In this document: one piece after another, positions 1 to 10,100 of the stretch | Layout: every line of letters starts with the position of its first letter | How positions within the stretch are numbered: the first letter of the stretch is position 1 | From: JBKBUF01 sp046290815 | Lineage (GTDB): Bacteria > Bacteroidota > Bacteroidia > Cytophagales > Cytophagaceae | Reading direction: 5' to 3' | Assembly (NCBI GenBank): GCA_046290815.1 | Contig: JBKBUF010000002.1 | Span: 62,001 to 126,000, forward strand | DNA length: 64,000 nt | Made by a program: the position numbers and the translations under genes | Notes under the pieces: generated by a model | What the model saw: the letters and a program-made list of their open reading frames with translations, nothing else | What the model was told of the DNA's origin: nothing | The model's database searches: none

Positions 1-366
1 TAATATAAAGTCAAAGAAAATCTTAACATTGTTATATTTTTCCAACCGATATTCAGATTTGCTTTAACCTGTTTATGAAGGAATTGTTTTGACAGGTATC
101 AGATGGAATTGTATTAATTCATGAGCTTATTAATTATAGAATTTCAATGTAGTTGTTTAATAGCAAAGGATTTATATGTTAATTAACTAAATGGCAATTA
201 TTCAAAAAGTTTAACATTCCTTATAAATTTTGATTTGGAATTTTATTGGATTTTAAAGAGATGTTATATTACAATTGCTTTTTGGCAGTCTGTTAGCAAT
301 GGCAAACTTTCCATCCTGAAAATAGTTTAGTAATATATCTTATGTACTTCTCGGTACTGGCTTCCA
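1..366. other. AT-rich intergenic leader, no gene seen
   Basis: This stretch is very AT-rich with stops in all frames and no RNA gene that I recognise. It must contain the promoter of the DUF748-like gene that starts at 367, but no clear Bacteroidota promoter (TTTG, about 19 bases, TAnnTTTG) could be assigned by eye. Confidence 0.5.
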
Positions 367-1413
367 ATGGCAAAAATTAAAAGACCGGTAATTATCACCT
401 TAATTGTAATTGTCCTTATTCTTATCTCCTTTCGGATAGCGCTTCCATATATAGTTTTAAAATATCTTAACAATACATTATCTGAATTAAATGGCTATTC
501 AGGTAAAGTGTATGATGTAGACATTCATCTGTTAAGAGGTGCTTATGTAATAGATTGTCTGGTAATAGACAGGGTTGAGAAAAAAATGAAAACTCCGTTT
601 TTCCAGGTAGAAAGAATTGATTTGTCAGTCCAATGGAGAGAATTGACAAAGGGCGCTCTGGTTGGTGAAGTAGAAATATTTAATCCTTATTTAAATTTTG
701 TCGCGACTGCTCCCAATGGGGAAAATAATGACTGGAGGGAACCTATACAGGATCTGTTTCCTTTAAGGATAAATAAACTCAGAGTTGATAATGGAGAAAT
801 TCATTATCGTGATTACCAAAAGTCTCCTGACATTGATTTATATATGAGAAATATACAGGCAGAAGCCTCTAATCTGACTAACAGTGAAAAGATATCAGAG
901 ACTTTAGTCGCAAGTATCGAATCACGAGGGACAGTGATGGAAAACGGTAGCTTTTACTTTAATATGAAACTGGATCCATTTGCAGATGTGCCCACTTTTG
1001 ACCTGGATGCAAAAATGGAAGATCTAAAAGCTACTGAACTGAATGATTTTTTTATGGCTTATGGCAACTTCGATGTGCAGGACGGACAGATAGGGTTGTA
1101 TATCGAAGCGGCGGCGAATGAAGGTAAGCTTAAAGGGTATGTAAAACCTGTAATAGAAAATTTGAATGTTCTTAAACCCCAAGAAGAAGACCATGGCCCT
1201 TTAAGGATGATTTACGAAGGCATAATCGAAGGGCTGGGAGAAATATTTAAGAATCGTCCAAAAGACCGTATTGCTACAACAGCTGAGTTTTCAGGAGACC
1301 TGGAAAATCTTAAGGTTAATAACTGGGGTATTATAGTAGACATTTTTCGTAATGCATTTGTAGAAGCGCTTGTTCCGGCTATAGACCATAAGATCAACAT
1401 GGAGCAGCAGTAA
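367..1413 (+). CDS. AsmA/DUF748-like membrane-anchored protein
   Basis: 348 residues. One hydrophobic segment at about residues 8-28 serves as an N-terminal anchor, followed by a long beta-rich region that should lie in the periplasm. The pattern (N-terminal TM, then repeated strands such as 'INKLRVDNGEIHYRD' and 'DLYMRNIQAEASNL') is that of the DUF748/AsmA-like family. Members of this superfamily are thought to help lipid transfer or outer-membrane assembly in the cell envelope. The family call comes from the residue pattern; the lipid role is family knowledge and was not tested here. The gene stands alone and converges with the hybrid sensor gene, with a strong hairpin between the two. The ATG at 367 is chosen because it directly precedes the anchor segment. 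Confidence 0.75.
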   Translation: MAKIKRPVIITLIVIVLILISFRIALPYIVLKYLNNTLSELNGYSGKVYDVDIHLLRGAYVIDCLVIDRVEKKMKTPFFQVERIDLSVQWRELTKGALVGEVEIFNPYLNFVATAPNGENNDWREPIQDLFPLRINKLRVDNGEIHYRDYQKSPDIDLYMRNIQAEASNLTNSEKISETLVASIESRGTVMENGSFYFNMKLDPFADVPTFDLDAKMEDLKATELNDFFMAYGNFDVQDGQIGLYIEAAANEGKLKGYVKPVIENLNVLKPQEEDHGPLRMIYEGIIEGLGEIFKNRPKDRIATTAEFSGDLENLKVNNWGIIVDIFRNAFVEALVPAIDHKINMEQQ

Positions 1414-1414
1414 G

Positions 1415-1442
1415 ACCCTGACAGGGTCCACCCTGTCAGGGT
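1415..1442. terminator. Perfect 13-bp inverted repeat between convergent genes
   Basis: Arms ACCCTGACAGGGT (1415-1427) and ACCCTGTCAGGGT (1430-1442) are exact reverse complements separated by two bases. Each arm is also nearly palindromic by itself (ACCCTGnCAGGGT). The hairpin lies between two converging genes and contains the stop codon of the leftward gene (1436-1438), so a bidirectional terminator is likely. There is no strong T-tract. Confidence 0.65.
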
Positions 1443-4400
1443 GAGGTGCGCTTTTCCTTTTGCTTGCTTATAAAAGTTTTAGGACAGTATCCGAAGTGCT
1501 GTGTAAATGATCGGGTAAAATATGAGGGACTATTGAATCCTATCTCTGATGCTATTTCTGAAATAGAAAGTTCACCCTGAATAAGTAACCCAGTACTTTT
1601 TTTCAATCTTATTATCCTGATAAATTCATTAACTGTTTGTCCGGTCAGATTTTTCAGCTTGAGGTAAAGCAAGGTTTTGCTCAAGCCAAGTTCTTTGGCG
1701 AGCCTGTCCCCATTGAGGTCAGGATCAGAAATATATTTTTCTATAAAGTCAATGGCTTTTTTCAGAAGGTCTTTATCGAGATCAGATTTAGCTGCTGTTG
1801 AAACAAGTATTTCCGGGTCAACGGTAAAATGTAATTTCATATTTTCAAGGGACGAAAACAGGTTGTTAATCGTAATGAGTAAAATATCACGGTCGAATGG
1901 CTTAAGGATAAAAGCATCTGCACCGGCCTTTAAACTATTCAAATGTACATCCTCCGAATTTTGTCCTGTTAAAAGTATAATAGGGATATGACAGGTGACT
2001 TTATTGGATTTAATAGTATGGCAAAAAGATATTCCTGATACTCCAGGCATAATAATATCACTGATGATAAGATCTGGAAAAATCTTTTCTGATATTTCAA
2101 TAGCGCTTTTAACATTTAAAGCCTCATAAACATCAAAATATCCGGCAAGAAGATATTTCAAGCTTTTTCGCACCTGTTCATCATCATCTACAAGCAAAAT
2201 CTTTTTACCTTTAAACTCTTCCTTCAGTAAATTTTCTTCTACTTTCTGTTTGATTGTGCTATTGCTGTTGTCCGAGGTTTTCTTTCGCCTTGAACTTATG
2301 GAATAACTGTTTATGGATTTTACAGCCTCCCCTTTTCCACCAGGTAATATCACTTTAAATTTTGTACCATTGCTTTCTTCACTTTCAACTATGATTTCAC
2401 CATCATTTAATTCGATAAATTCTTTACAAATAATCATTCCTAAACCTGTTCCGGTTTCATTAGAAGTTCCCATGGAGGATACCAAGTTGTCAAGCCGAAA
2501 CAAACCTGATAGTATTTCCTCAGTCATTCCTACGCCCTTATCTTCAAATACAACAGCAACTTTATTTTCATTTATAAGCTCAGAATATATATTAATTTCA
2601 CCTCCGTTTAAGGAAAATTTTATATTATTATTCAATAGATTTCTGACAACAGCACTTATCATGTTATAATCTGCCAGAATAAAGTGACTCTCATTTATAC
2701 TAGAATGGACAGAAAGGTTTTTATTGTTTAACTGAAGTTGAGATAGTTCAATATTTTCATTAATGAGATCTGTTAAATTAATTTTTAGCCTGTCTGCTTT
2801 AAGTTTTCCTGACTGAGATCTGGCCCAATCGAGTAAATTCAGAACCAGGTTGTTTAATCTTTCGGTTGACATTTCGATTTGATCAATTATTTCTTCCGGA
2901 TTACTGTCAAATTCCTTTCTTAATAATTTAGAAAGTACTACCAGGGCATTTACAGGGTTTTTAAGATCGTGTGCCAGGATAGAAAAAAATTTATCTTTTG
3001 TTTTATTTAATATTTCCAGTTCCTGATTTTGTGATAAAATCTCCTCTTGTTGCTGAATTATTTTGCTGGTCTTTCTGTAGATTTCAGCATTGTTTTCTTC
3101 CAGAATTTCATTTTTTAAAGTGATCTCCTGATTTTTCTCCATCAGGACTTCGTTAACCGAAACCAAAGCGGATGTTTTTTTATTAACTTCTTCTTCAAGA
3201 ACTTTATTTCTGAGCCTGATAGATTTTGTTCTGATATAAATTAAAAGAAATACAGCGCTGATCAATGATGAGATAGCAAGAGTTTTAAACCACCATGTCA
3301 TCCACCATGGAGGTAATACAGTCAGCTGAATAAAGGCACCTTGTGTATTCCAGATATTATCATTGTTTGATCCTATCACTCTAAAAGTATATGTCCCCGG
3401 GTTTAAGTTGGTGTATGTGGCAAATCGTCTTTCCGCTGTTTCATAAATCCAATCCTGATCAAAGCCTTCCAACTTATATGCATATTTATTTTTTGAAGGA
3501 GCGTGAAATGATAATGAAGCAAATTCAAAGGAAATTACATCATCAAAGTAATTAAAAGTTATTTCCCTGGTATCTGTAATTGATTTTTGAAGATAAATAC
3601 TTCCATTATATTCCGCTCCGGGTAATAAGGATTTGTTAAATAGTTTTACATCTGTAAATACTACCGGCGGAATTGAGTTATTGAGTTTGATGCTATCCGG
3701 ATGAAAAATATTAAACCCGTTAGCTCCCCCGAAAAACAATTTTCCGTCATTAGTTTTTAACTTTGAGTTAAAATTAAATTCTCTTCCCTGCAATCCATCA
3801 TCATCATCGAAGTTTAAAAATGATTTTTCTTTAACATTAAAACTGCTGATGCCTTTATAAGTACTTATCCAAAGATTTCCTTTATCATCTTCCAGTATCG
3901 ATTGAATACTATTTGAAGGAAGTCCATCTTTAGTTGTAAACTTTTCAAAAGTTCTGTTTTCAAAATCAAGTAATCTGGCTAGTCCTTCCACTCTTGAAGC
4001 AAACCAGACATTCCCTTGACTATCTTCAAAAATATCAGAAACGGACTTTCCTGCGAAATTTCCATTTGTAAGATCACCTCCGGTTATAGAATGAAATTTT
4101 TTATCAATTCCATCATAACAAATTAAACCATGACGTTCAGTTCCAATCCACATTCTTCCTTTACTATCTTCGAACAAGGAAAAAACACTGCTTATTCGGG
4201 CGTATTCCAGACCATTATTTTCGAATGCATCGGCAATAAATGTATTTGTTGCAGGATCGTAAATATTAATTCCTCCTGCAATTAGTCCCATCCAAAGCCT
4301 GCCATCTCTGCTTTCACAAAGTGACCATACATTGTCTCTTGTAGGCTTTAATGAAGTGTTCTTTGAATGCTGATTATACCATTCTATGTTCCATTTCTTA

Positions 4401-5701
4401 GGATCCAATTTGCATAGTCCATATCCATAAGTTCCACACCATACATTGCCTTTTCTGTCAACTAAAATTGATTTTACGACATCAGGATAATTTTTAGCTG
4501 TGGATGAATTTAAATAAGTGAATTGTTGCGTCTTTTTATCAAGAATATTAAGTCCTCCACCATCGGTGCCTATAAGTATTTTATCTTCTGTTTGTGCCAG
4601 GCTAAGTACTGATTTCTGGCTTAATCCTTTTCCTTTTTCCGCAGCAGAGGTGACCTTTATAAAATTCTGGTCTTTATGTTTTACCAGGTTAAGTCCGGAA
4701 GCATAGGTTGCTATCCAAATTAAACCCGGATGGCTTTCATACATATATATTGTCCCATTGCTGCTGAGAGATTGAGGGTCCTGCGGATTGTGAGTGTAAT
4801 GTTCAAATTTTTCTGAGTGCTTGTCAACTCTGAAAATCCCTTTGCCATCCGAAGCCATCCACAGGTCTCCTTTGCAGTCTATAATAATACTGATTATATT
4901 ATATCCTAAAACCACCTTGTTCAATTGATTTTTTTCTTCTGTCTTACCTGTTTCAGGATCTAAGTATACAAGTCCGTCAATTTTATTTCCAATCCAAACT
5001 TTATCCAGATAAGGATCGTAGGTTATGTCTCCTTTGTTATAAAAAAGTGTATTGTGAATAGCATGATAGGAGAATGTATAATAAGATTTCGATTTTGTGT
5101 AAGGATTGAATTTACAAACCTTATTGCTTAGACCCAACACCCACATGTTTCCCAGATTATCAAAATCCATACTGATCACCATTTGCTTTCTCGCTTCAGG
5201 GAATAGCTGGTAATGAGTGATAGATTTGGATTTTACATCAAACATATCCAAACCATCCATAGTTGCTATCCAGATATTCCCGATAGTATCTCCTGTTATT
5301 TTGAGAATAGAATTATTGATTAAGCTGTTTGGATTGTTTTTATCATGATAAAATCTTGTGAATTTATCTGTACGATGATCAAATATGCAAAAGCCTTCGG
5401 ATTTTGTGCCTATGTATAATAATGAATCTGCCGATTCATATAAGCACATTATATTGTTTTCATTTAATGTATTCGGATCATTTGGGTCGTGGTAGTAATT
5501 GATGAAATTATATCCATCATACCTTGACAGTCCGTTTTGAGTTCCGAACCACATAAAGCCCCTGAAATCTTTTAGTATGGTATTGGAAGTACTGCTCAGT
5601 TCTCCTTTTTTGTCGGTAATTTTCTCAAAGCGTAACTGTTGACCATAAAGGTTGATTATACATTGAAAAACCAGGATAAACTGTAGTAATGTAATTTTCA
5701 T
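1436..5701 (-). CDS. Hybrid two-component system sensor/AraC regulator (HTCS)
   Basis: 1421 residues combining sensor, kinase, receiver and DNA-binding parts. A signal peptide (residues 1-20) is followed by two-component regulator propeller repeats ('MWFGTQNGLSRYDGYNF', 'NIWIATMDGLDMFD', 'GRMWIGTERHGLICYDG'), a Y_Y_Y domain at about 735-797 and one TM at about 804-822. Next come a coiled coil, a HisKA box with the phosphoacceptor His near 911 ('SILAHDLKNPVN'), an HATPase domain, a receiver with the phosphoacceptor Asp near 1215 ('IISDIIMPG') and a C-terminal AraC-type HTH (about 1310-1415). In Bacteroidota such proteins bind periplasmic glycans or other ligands and activate nearby operons. 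Its start lies 110 bp downstream of the cassette A porP stop on the same strand, so it may be co-transcribed with cassette A or control it. The ligand is unknown. Confidence 0.93.
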   Translation of the reverse strand: MKITLLQFILVFQCIINLYGQQLRFEKITDKKGELSSTSNTILKDFRGFMWFGTQNGLSRYDGYNFINYYHDPNDPNTLNENNIMCLYESADSLLYIGTKSEGFCIFDHRTDKFTRFYHDKNNPNSLINNSILKITGDTIGNIWIATMDGLDMFDVKSKSITHYQLFPEARKQMVISMDFDNLGNMWVLGLSNKVCKFNPYTKSKSYYTFSYHAIHNTLFYNKGDITYDPYLDKVWIGNKIDGLVYLDPETGKTEEKNQLNKVVLGYNIISIIIDCKGDLWMASDGKGIFRVDKHSEKFEHYTHNPQDPQSLSSNGTIYMYESHPGLIWIATYASGLNLVKHKDQNFIKVTSAAEKGKGLSQKSVLSLAQTEDKILIGTDGGGLNILDKKTQQFTYLNSSTAKNYPDVVKSILVDRKGNVWCGTYGYGLCKLDPKKWNIEWYNQHSKNTSLKPTRDNVWSLCESRDGRLWMGLIAGGINIYDPATNTFIADAFENNGLEYARISSVFSLFEDSKGRMWIGTERHGLICYDGIDKKFHSITGGDLTNGNFAGKSVSDIFEDSQGNVWFASRVEGLARLLDFENRTFEKFTTKDGLPSNSIQSILEDDKGNLWISTYKGISSFNVKEKSFLNFDDDDGLQGREFNFNSKLKTNDGKLFFGGANGFNIFHPDSIKLNNSIPPVVFTDVKLFNKSLLPGAEYNGSIYLQKSITDTREITFNYFDDVISFEFASLSFHAPSKNKYAYKLEGFDQDWIYETAERRFATYTNLNPGTYTFRVIGSNNDNIWNTQGAFIQLTVLPPWWMTWWFKTLAISSLISAVFLLIYIRTKSIRLRNKVLEEEVNKKTSALVSVNEVLMEKNQEITLKNEILEENNAEIYRKTSKIIQQQEEILSQNQELEILNKTKDKFFSILAHDLKNPVNALVVLSKLLRKEFDSNPEEIIDQIEMSTERLNNLVLNLLDWARSQSGKLKADRLKINLTDLINENIELSQLQLNNKNLSVHSSINESHFILADYNMISAVVRNLLNNNIKFSLNGGEINIYSELINENKVAVVFEDKGVGMTEEILSGLFRLDNLVSSMGTSNETGTGLGMIICKEFIELNDGEIIVESEESNGTKFKVILPGGKGEAVKSINSYSISSRRKKTSDNSNSTIKQKVEENLLKEEFKGKKILLVDDDEQVRKSLKYLLAGYFDVYEALNVKSAIEISEKIFPDLIISDIIMPGVSGISFCHTIKSNKVTCHIPIILLTGQNSEDVHLNSLKAGADAFILKPFDRDILLITINNLFSSLENMKLHFTVDPEILVSTAAKSDLDKDLLKKAIDFIEKYISDPDLNGDRLAKELGLSKTLLYLKLKNLTGQTVNEFIRIIRLKKSTGLLIQGELSISEIASEIGFNSPSYFTRSFTQHFGYCPKTFISKQKEKRTSP

Positions 5702-5811
5702 TTTGGAATTAACTCCTAAGGTTTATAGAATTTAATAAGAATTATTTCCATAACAAAATCTGTTTATCAATATTTATTGAATAATTATCATTTGGGTAAA
5801 TGAATTGTACA

Positions 5812-6837
5812 TTATTTATAAAAGTCTGGACAAGGAAGTCTTTTCATTGGTTTTCTCTTCTTTTTGGGCCAATCGACAAGATAGGTAATATTTATTTCAT
5901 GCGACCCTCCTGTCCTTGCTGCTACAAGTTTAGAAACAGTAAAATCATAGCTATAAGTAAAGCTTAGCATATTGTACCTAAGTCCGGCCAATAAAACTAT
6001 TGATTCATTATTATGTAAATTCCTGTTATATTTCTTTACAGGTATGCCTCTGTACCAAAATCCGGTTATTAAATAATTATAGATTGTGTATAGTCCAAGA
6101 TCTAACTGATCAGCCTTACCTTGCATTTTGTAGTGCCCTGTTGGAGTCAGGGTAAAACTTTCTTTTACTTCGCCTTTTGCGTTTTTTCTGTTGATTACAC
6201 TTATTCTGTAGCCGGATGTGAAACTAAGCTTCATCGGCAGTCGGCTATCTTCTCCATAAAATGACTGTGCAGGCTGATTCATGTGATGAGAGGATACTCC
6301 GAACCAGAAATTGTCGGAGTATAATACGGTCCCGCTCGATACACTGAACAGATTTATTCTTTCAGAACCGAATTCCTCTCCTGTAGCAGTATTGGTAAAG
6401 CCTCTGCTTGTATACTGGTCTGGAAAAGTAAGGACATTGTAATTGATCGCTCTGGAGATATAACTGCCCTGTAATCCTACCCTTACCGAAAGCTCAGGAG
6501 AAAGAGGTAACTGATATGCAACAATCCCGCTCAAATCTGAGCTGTTTATATTCCTTGATCCCTGCCAATCTTTGAAAGCAATAATTCCGACTCCTAACCT
6601 GCTTTTATCAAAATACGAATCCGCTGAGAAAAATGAAGTGGTATATTTTGCGTCAATTGCCGGCCATTGCAATCTTTGGTGGAGTATCAGCCTGGTAGCA
6701 TGTGAACTTCCTGCAAAAGCAGGATTCTGATACATGGAATTGGCATATATCTGGGAAAATTGGATGTCCTGCCCATATCCTGAGTATGAGGCAGTCATTA
6801 TTAAATACAGTAATACGGTAAGAAGCTTTTTCATCAT
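5812..6837 (-). CDS. PorP/SprF family outer-membrane protein (cassette A)
   Basis: 341 residues. A signal peptide is followed by the family opening 'QDIQFSQIYANSMYQNPAFA' and a beta-barrel with the late motif 'SYSYDFTVSKL' and 'GGSHEINITYL'. SprF of Flavobacterium johnsoniae is needed to export the giant adhesin SprB through the type IX system. PorP/SprF relatives usually sit beside genes with type B C-terminal domains and probably hold or guide that partner at the outer membrane. Here the gene follows a small lipoprotein gene by 8 bp and belongs to the cassette A operon, so its partner should be the giant protein ending at 7175. It ends in a tail with MKRLPCP that also occurs, with small changes, in the two paralogs at 20285 and 30053. 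Confidence 0.93.
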   Translation of the reverse strand: MMKKLLTVLLYLIMTASYSGYGQDIQFSQIYANSMYQNPAFAGSSHATRLILHQRLQWPAIDAKYTTSFFSADSYFDKSRLGVGIIAFKDWQGSRNINSSDLSGIVAYQLPLSPELSVRVGLQGSYISRAINYNVLTFPDQYTSRGFTNTATGEEFGSERINLFSVSSGTVLYSDNFWFGVSSHHMNQPAQSFYGEDSRLPMKLSFTSGYRISVINRKNAKGEVKESFTLTPTGHYKMQGKADQLDLGLYTIYNYLITGFWYRGIPVKKYNRNLHNNESIVLLAGLRYNMLSFTYSYDFTVSKLVAARTGGSHEINITYLVDWPKKKRKPMKRLPCPDFYK

Positions 6838-6845
6838 GGTAGGTT

Positions 6846-7154
6846 TTAGTACAGCGAATATTTACCGTGGTGCTTTTTATTTTTGTCTTTTTTCACCTTG
6901 CTGCTGCTTGCATTGAGTTCATTAAGTCTCTCCTGCTCCTTCAGTTGTTGCTTTCTGTTTCTCCTGGCCCTTTTATCTTTGTCCTTAATATTTTCCTTGG
7001 TAATTTCTTCAGCCTGATTTGAAAGGTAATTGCTTGCCCTGCTGGCTTCCTTATCCATTTTAAACGCAGTACCTTTCCTATAGCGTTCAGACTGACAGGA
7101 CATCATAAATGTAACTATAGAGGCAATTAGAAATGTGATGATAAAATTTTTCAT
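6846..7154 (-). CDS. Small basic lipoprotein of cassette A
   Basis: 102 residues. A short signal peptide ends in a lipobox with Cys at residue 20 ('TFMMSCQSERYRKG'), so the protein is probably lipid-anchored. The mature part is rich in Lys, Arg and Glu with charged-helix character ('KDKDKRARRNRKQQLKEQER') and ends in Tyr ('GKYSLY'). I recognise no domain. It resembles the products at 21359-21652 and 39234-39527: all three are about 100 residues, have Cys followed by [DE][QR]Y[RK]G, are highly basic and end in an aromatic residue. It sits 20 bp after the giant gene and 8 bp before porP, so it is very likely translated with both. Its function is unknown; a role in secretion or anchoring of the neighbouring giant protein is inferred only from its fixed position. 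Confidence 0.8.
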   Translation of the reverse strand: MKNFIITFLIASIVTFMMSCQSERYRKGTAFKMDKEASRASNYLSNQAEEITKENIKDKDKRARRNRKQQLKEQERLNELNASSSKVKKDKNKKHHGKYSLY

Positions 7155-7174
7155 CTTAGTTGATATTATTGTTA

Positions 7175-10100
7175 TTATTTTACCACTGTAACACTACCTT
7201 CTTTCTTGTATGGCCCTTTGTATTCCGGTGTATCACCCTCATAGGTAATAATCCATGGATATACACCTATAGGCATTGGTTCTTCTCTGTAATTTCCATC
7301 CCAGGCGTGTTCGAGATCCTGGCTTTCAAAAATGATTTCTCCCCAGCGATTGAAAATCAACATTCTGAATTTTCCTATATGCTCACCGTATACATTATAA
7401 AAGTCATTGGTATTGTCCTTATTCGGACTGAAGGCATTAGAAAGATGTAGTTGCGGAGGACATACATTTCTCACCGATGTCCTGAAATCTTTGCTGCATC
7501 CGAATTCATTGGTAAGGATCACTTCATAAGTTCCTGCCGCATTTACAGTAAGTATCCTGCTTGTATCTGAGGGCAGCCATAGGTATTTATGAGCAGGCCC
7601 TGCATCAAGTGTAATTGTATTGTTATTATCCGAGCAAAACGAATAGGAAGGCAACAGGCTCGAAACAGGAAGAGGGTTAATTACCACCTTACCTGTTGCT
7701 GAGCCTGTGCAGCCTCCTACCGAAACAAATACAACATACACACCATGTTCTTTTGTGGAAAGTTGAGAACTTTGATTAGATAACTTCTTCCCGTCTCTCA
7801 ACCATTCAAAACTTAACGGGTAAGTGCCAAAGTCCGCCTGGTTAGGCAATTGCACCTGAAGCAAAGCATTTTCACCGGGACAAACAGAAGCATCATTTAA
7901 GCCAACTACAGGAACAGGTATACCTGTTACAACAGAAGAATCGCTATAAGTGCAATTATCGGCATTAGTAACAATAAGCTTGTATATTTCCTGTCCTAAA
8001 CTGACTTCTACATTCAGATTGGATGAACTGCTTATAGCTATTCCTTCTTTCAACCATTGGTAGCTATTACCATTTGCAGCGTTAACGCCCAAATAAGTTG
8101 AAGTTCCTGTACAAGCGGTATGATCAGATAAATCAAAAACCGGAAGCGGGACAATTTTTAAAAAGGCTTCGTCTGATACCGGATGACATCCGGCTGAATG
8201 AGCAGTAACTACAAATGAAATTTGTCCTGCTGAAATATCATTTCCTGATATGGAATAATCTGTTTTGATGTTTGCTGCATTAGAAAAGTTCCCACCATTT
8301 CCTCCTGACCATGATACATTATCATAATGTTGACCTGTACCCTGCAAACTGATTGCTTTAACATCTTCACATATTATTAAATCAGGACCTGAATTTACTT
8401 CGGGTGCGGGCTTGATGTTGATGGTCATCTGATCTGAAACTTCAGGACAGATAACATTTCCTGAACTTGACAGAATCAAATTCACAGCACCTGATTGGAT
8501 TTCTGAGTCAGATGGTATATAGGTAATATTTAAAGAGCTTCTATCCGGGGTGAATACACCATGCCCTCCTGACCATATGACTGAAGCTGTATTAGCAGAA
8601 GTTGCTGAAATCGTTGTTTCCTGATTGTTGGCACAAACCAGTTTGTCAGGTCCTGCATTTACCTCCGGAACTGCTGTATATTTTATCTCAACTTCATCGC
8701 TTAAAGACGGACAGGTGCCTGAGGATACTGCAGTTAAAGTCAATGTAATGCTGCCATTTTGTATTTCGCTTTGTGTAGGTTGATATATTGTAGAAGTATT
8801 ATTCGCGGAGCTGAATGATCCGCTACCCCCTGACCATAATATCTGGCCGTGATTTGTGGCTGTTCCTGAAAGCGACACATTTTGAGTGCTTGCACATAAG
8901 AACTGATCATCCCCTGCAGAAACGGTTAATATCCTATCGAATTGAATTTGTACTTCATCAAATACAGCGGGGCATGGATCTGTAGCCTGGGCTGAGAGTC
9001 TTAATATTACCTGACCGTTATCTTTTTCTGCTTGTGAAGGGGTATATATAGCTGTGGCAGATGATGCATCTGAAAATAAACCACTTCCTCCGGTCCATAC
9101 CAATCCGGTGGTGCTGTTAGCAGTGCCAGATAAGGTAACTGTGTTTACATCTGAACAAAGTCTCTGATCTGCTCCTGCATTTACACCAGCTTCTTTACTA
9201 AAAAATATCACTACCTGATCTGTGACAGAAGGACAAGGGGTATTGCCATTGGCAGTAAAAGTTAATGTCACTTGTCCATTTGTTTTTTCATTGTTAGTCG
9301 GACTATAAGTTGCATTTCCTGCTGAGCTATTTAAAAATGAACCTGCTCCTCCTGACCATAGTAAAGAACCGGAATTTACAGAGGTACCTGCAAGAGATAC
9401 TGAATTGACATTTTCACATAATCTTTGATCAGGGCCTGCATTAACTTCAGGCATTTTTGTGATAGAAATAACCACATCGTCTGTTGCAGCAGGGCATGAT
9501 CCTGAACCTGATGTTGTCAGACGAAGTGTTACTGTACCTGTATTTACTTCCTGTTGTGATGGTATATAGGTTATATTTAAAGCTGATGCAGCCGGTTGAT
9601 ATTGACCGTTTCCTCCTGACCAGGACGAAGCACTTGCATTATTTATAGTGCCTCTTAAAATTACATTAGTGGAATTGGAGCAGATTACCTGATCGGGCCC
9701 GGCATTGGCAGTAGGAATTCTGTCAACGGTGATGGTTTTGGTGATAGAATCTGCACAACCAAAATTATTTTGTACCCTGTATTGTATCGGAAAAGCTCCT
9801 GCAGAAGCAGGATTAAAACTTCCTGAAGATGTAACATTAATTCCTGAGAAAGCACCACCTGCAGGAGTAACTCCGGCTATTTGAAATGCTGCGGTTCTTT
9901 CGCAACGGTTGGCAACATCAGGAAAATTGATAATAGGTTTTGGGTTTATTGTAAATGTAAGTTCGACTGTCTGGTTGGAGGATCCGTTGGTAACCAATGC
10001 AAATATTTTTCCCCCGTTCGGAATTGAAACATTATTTGCTGAAGATATTCTGTTTGCATTGGAAACAGGCTGCGCATTGTGCCATGAAGTCAGTGTTCCG

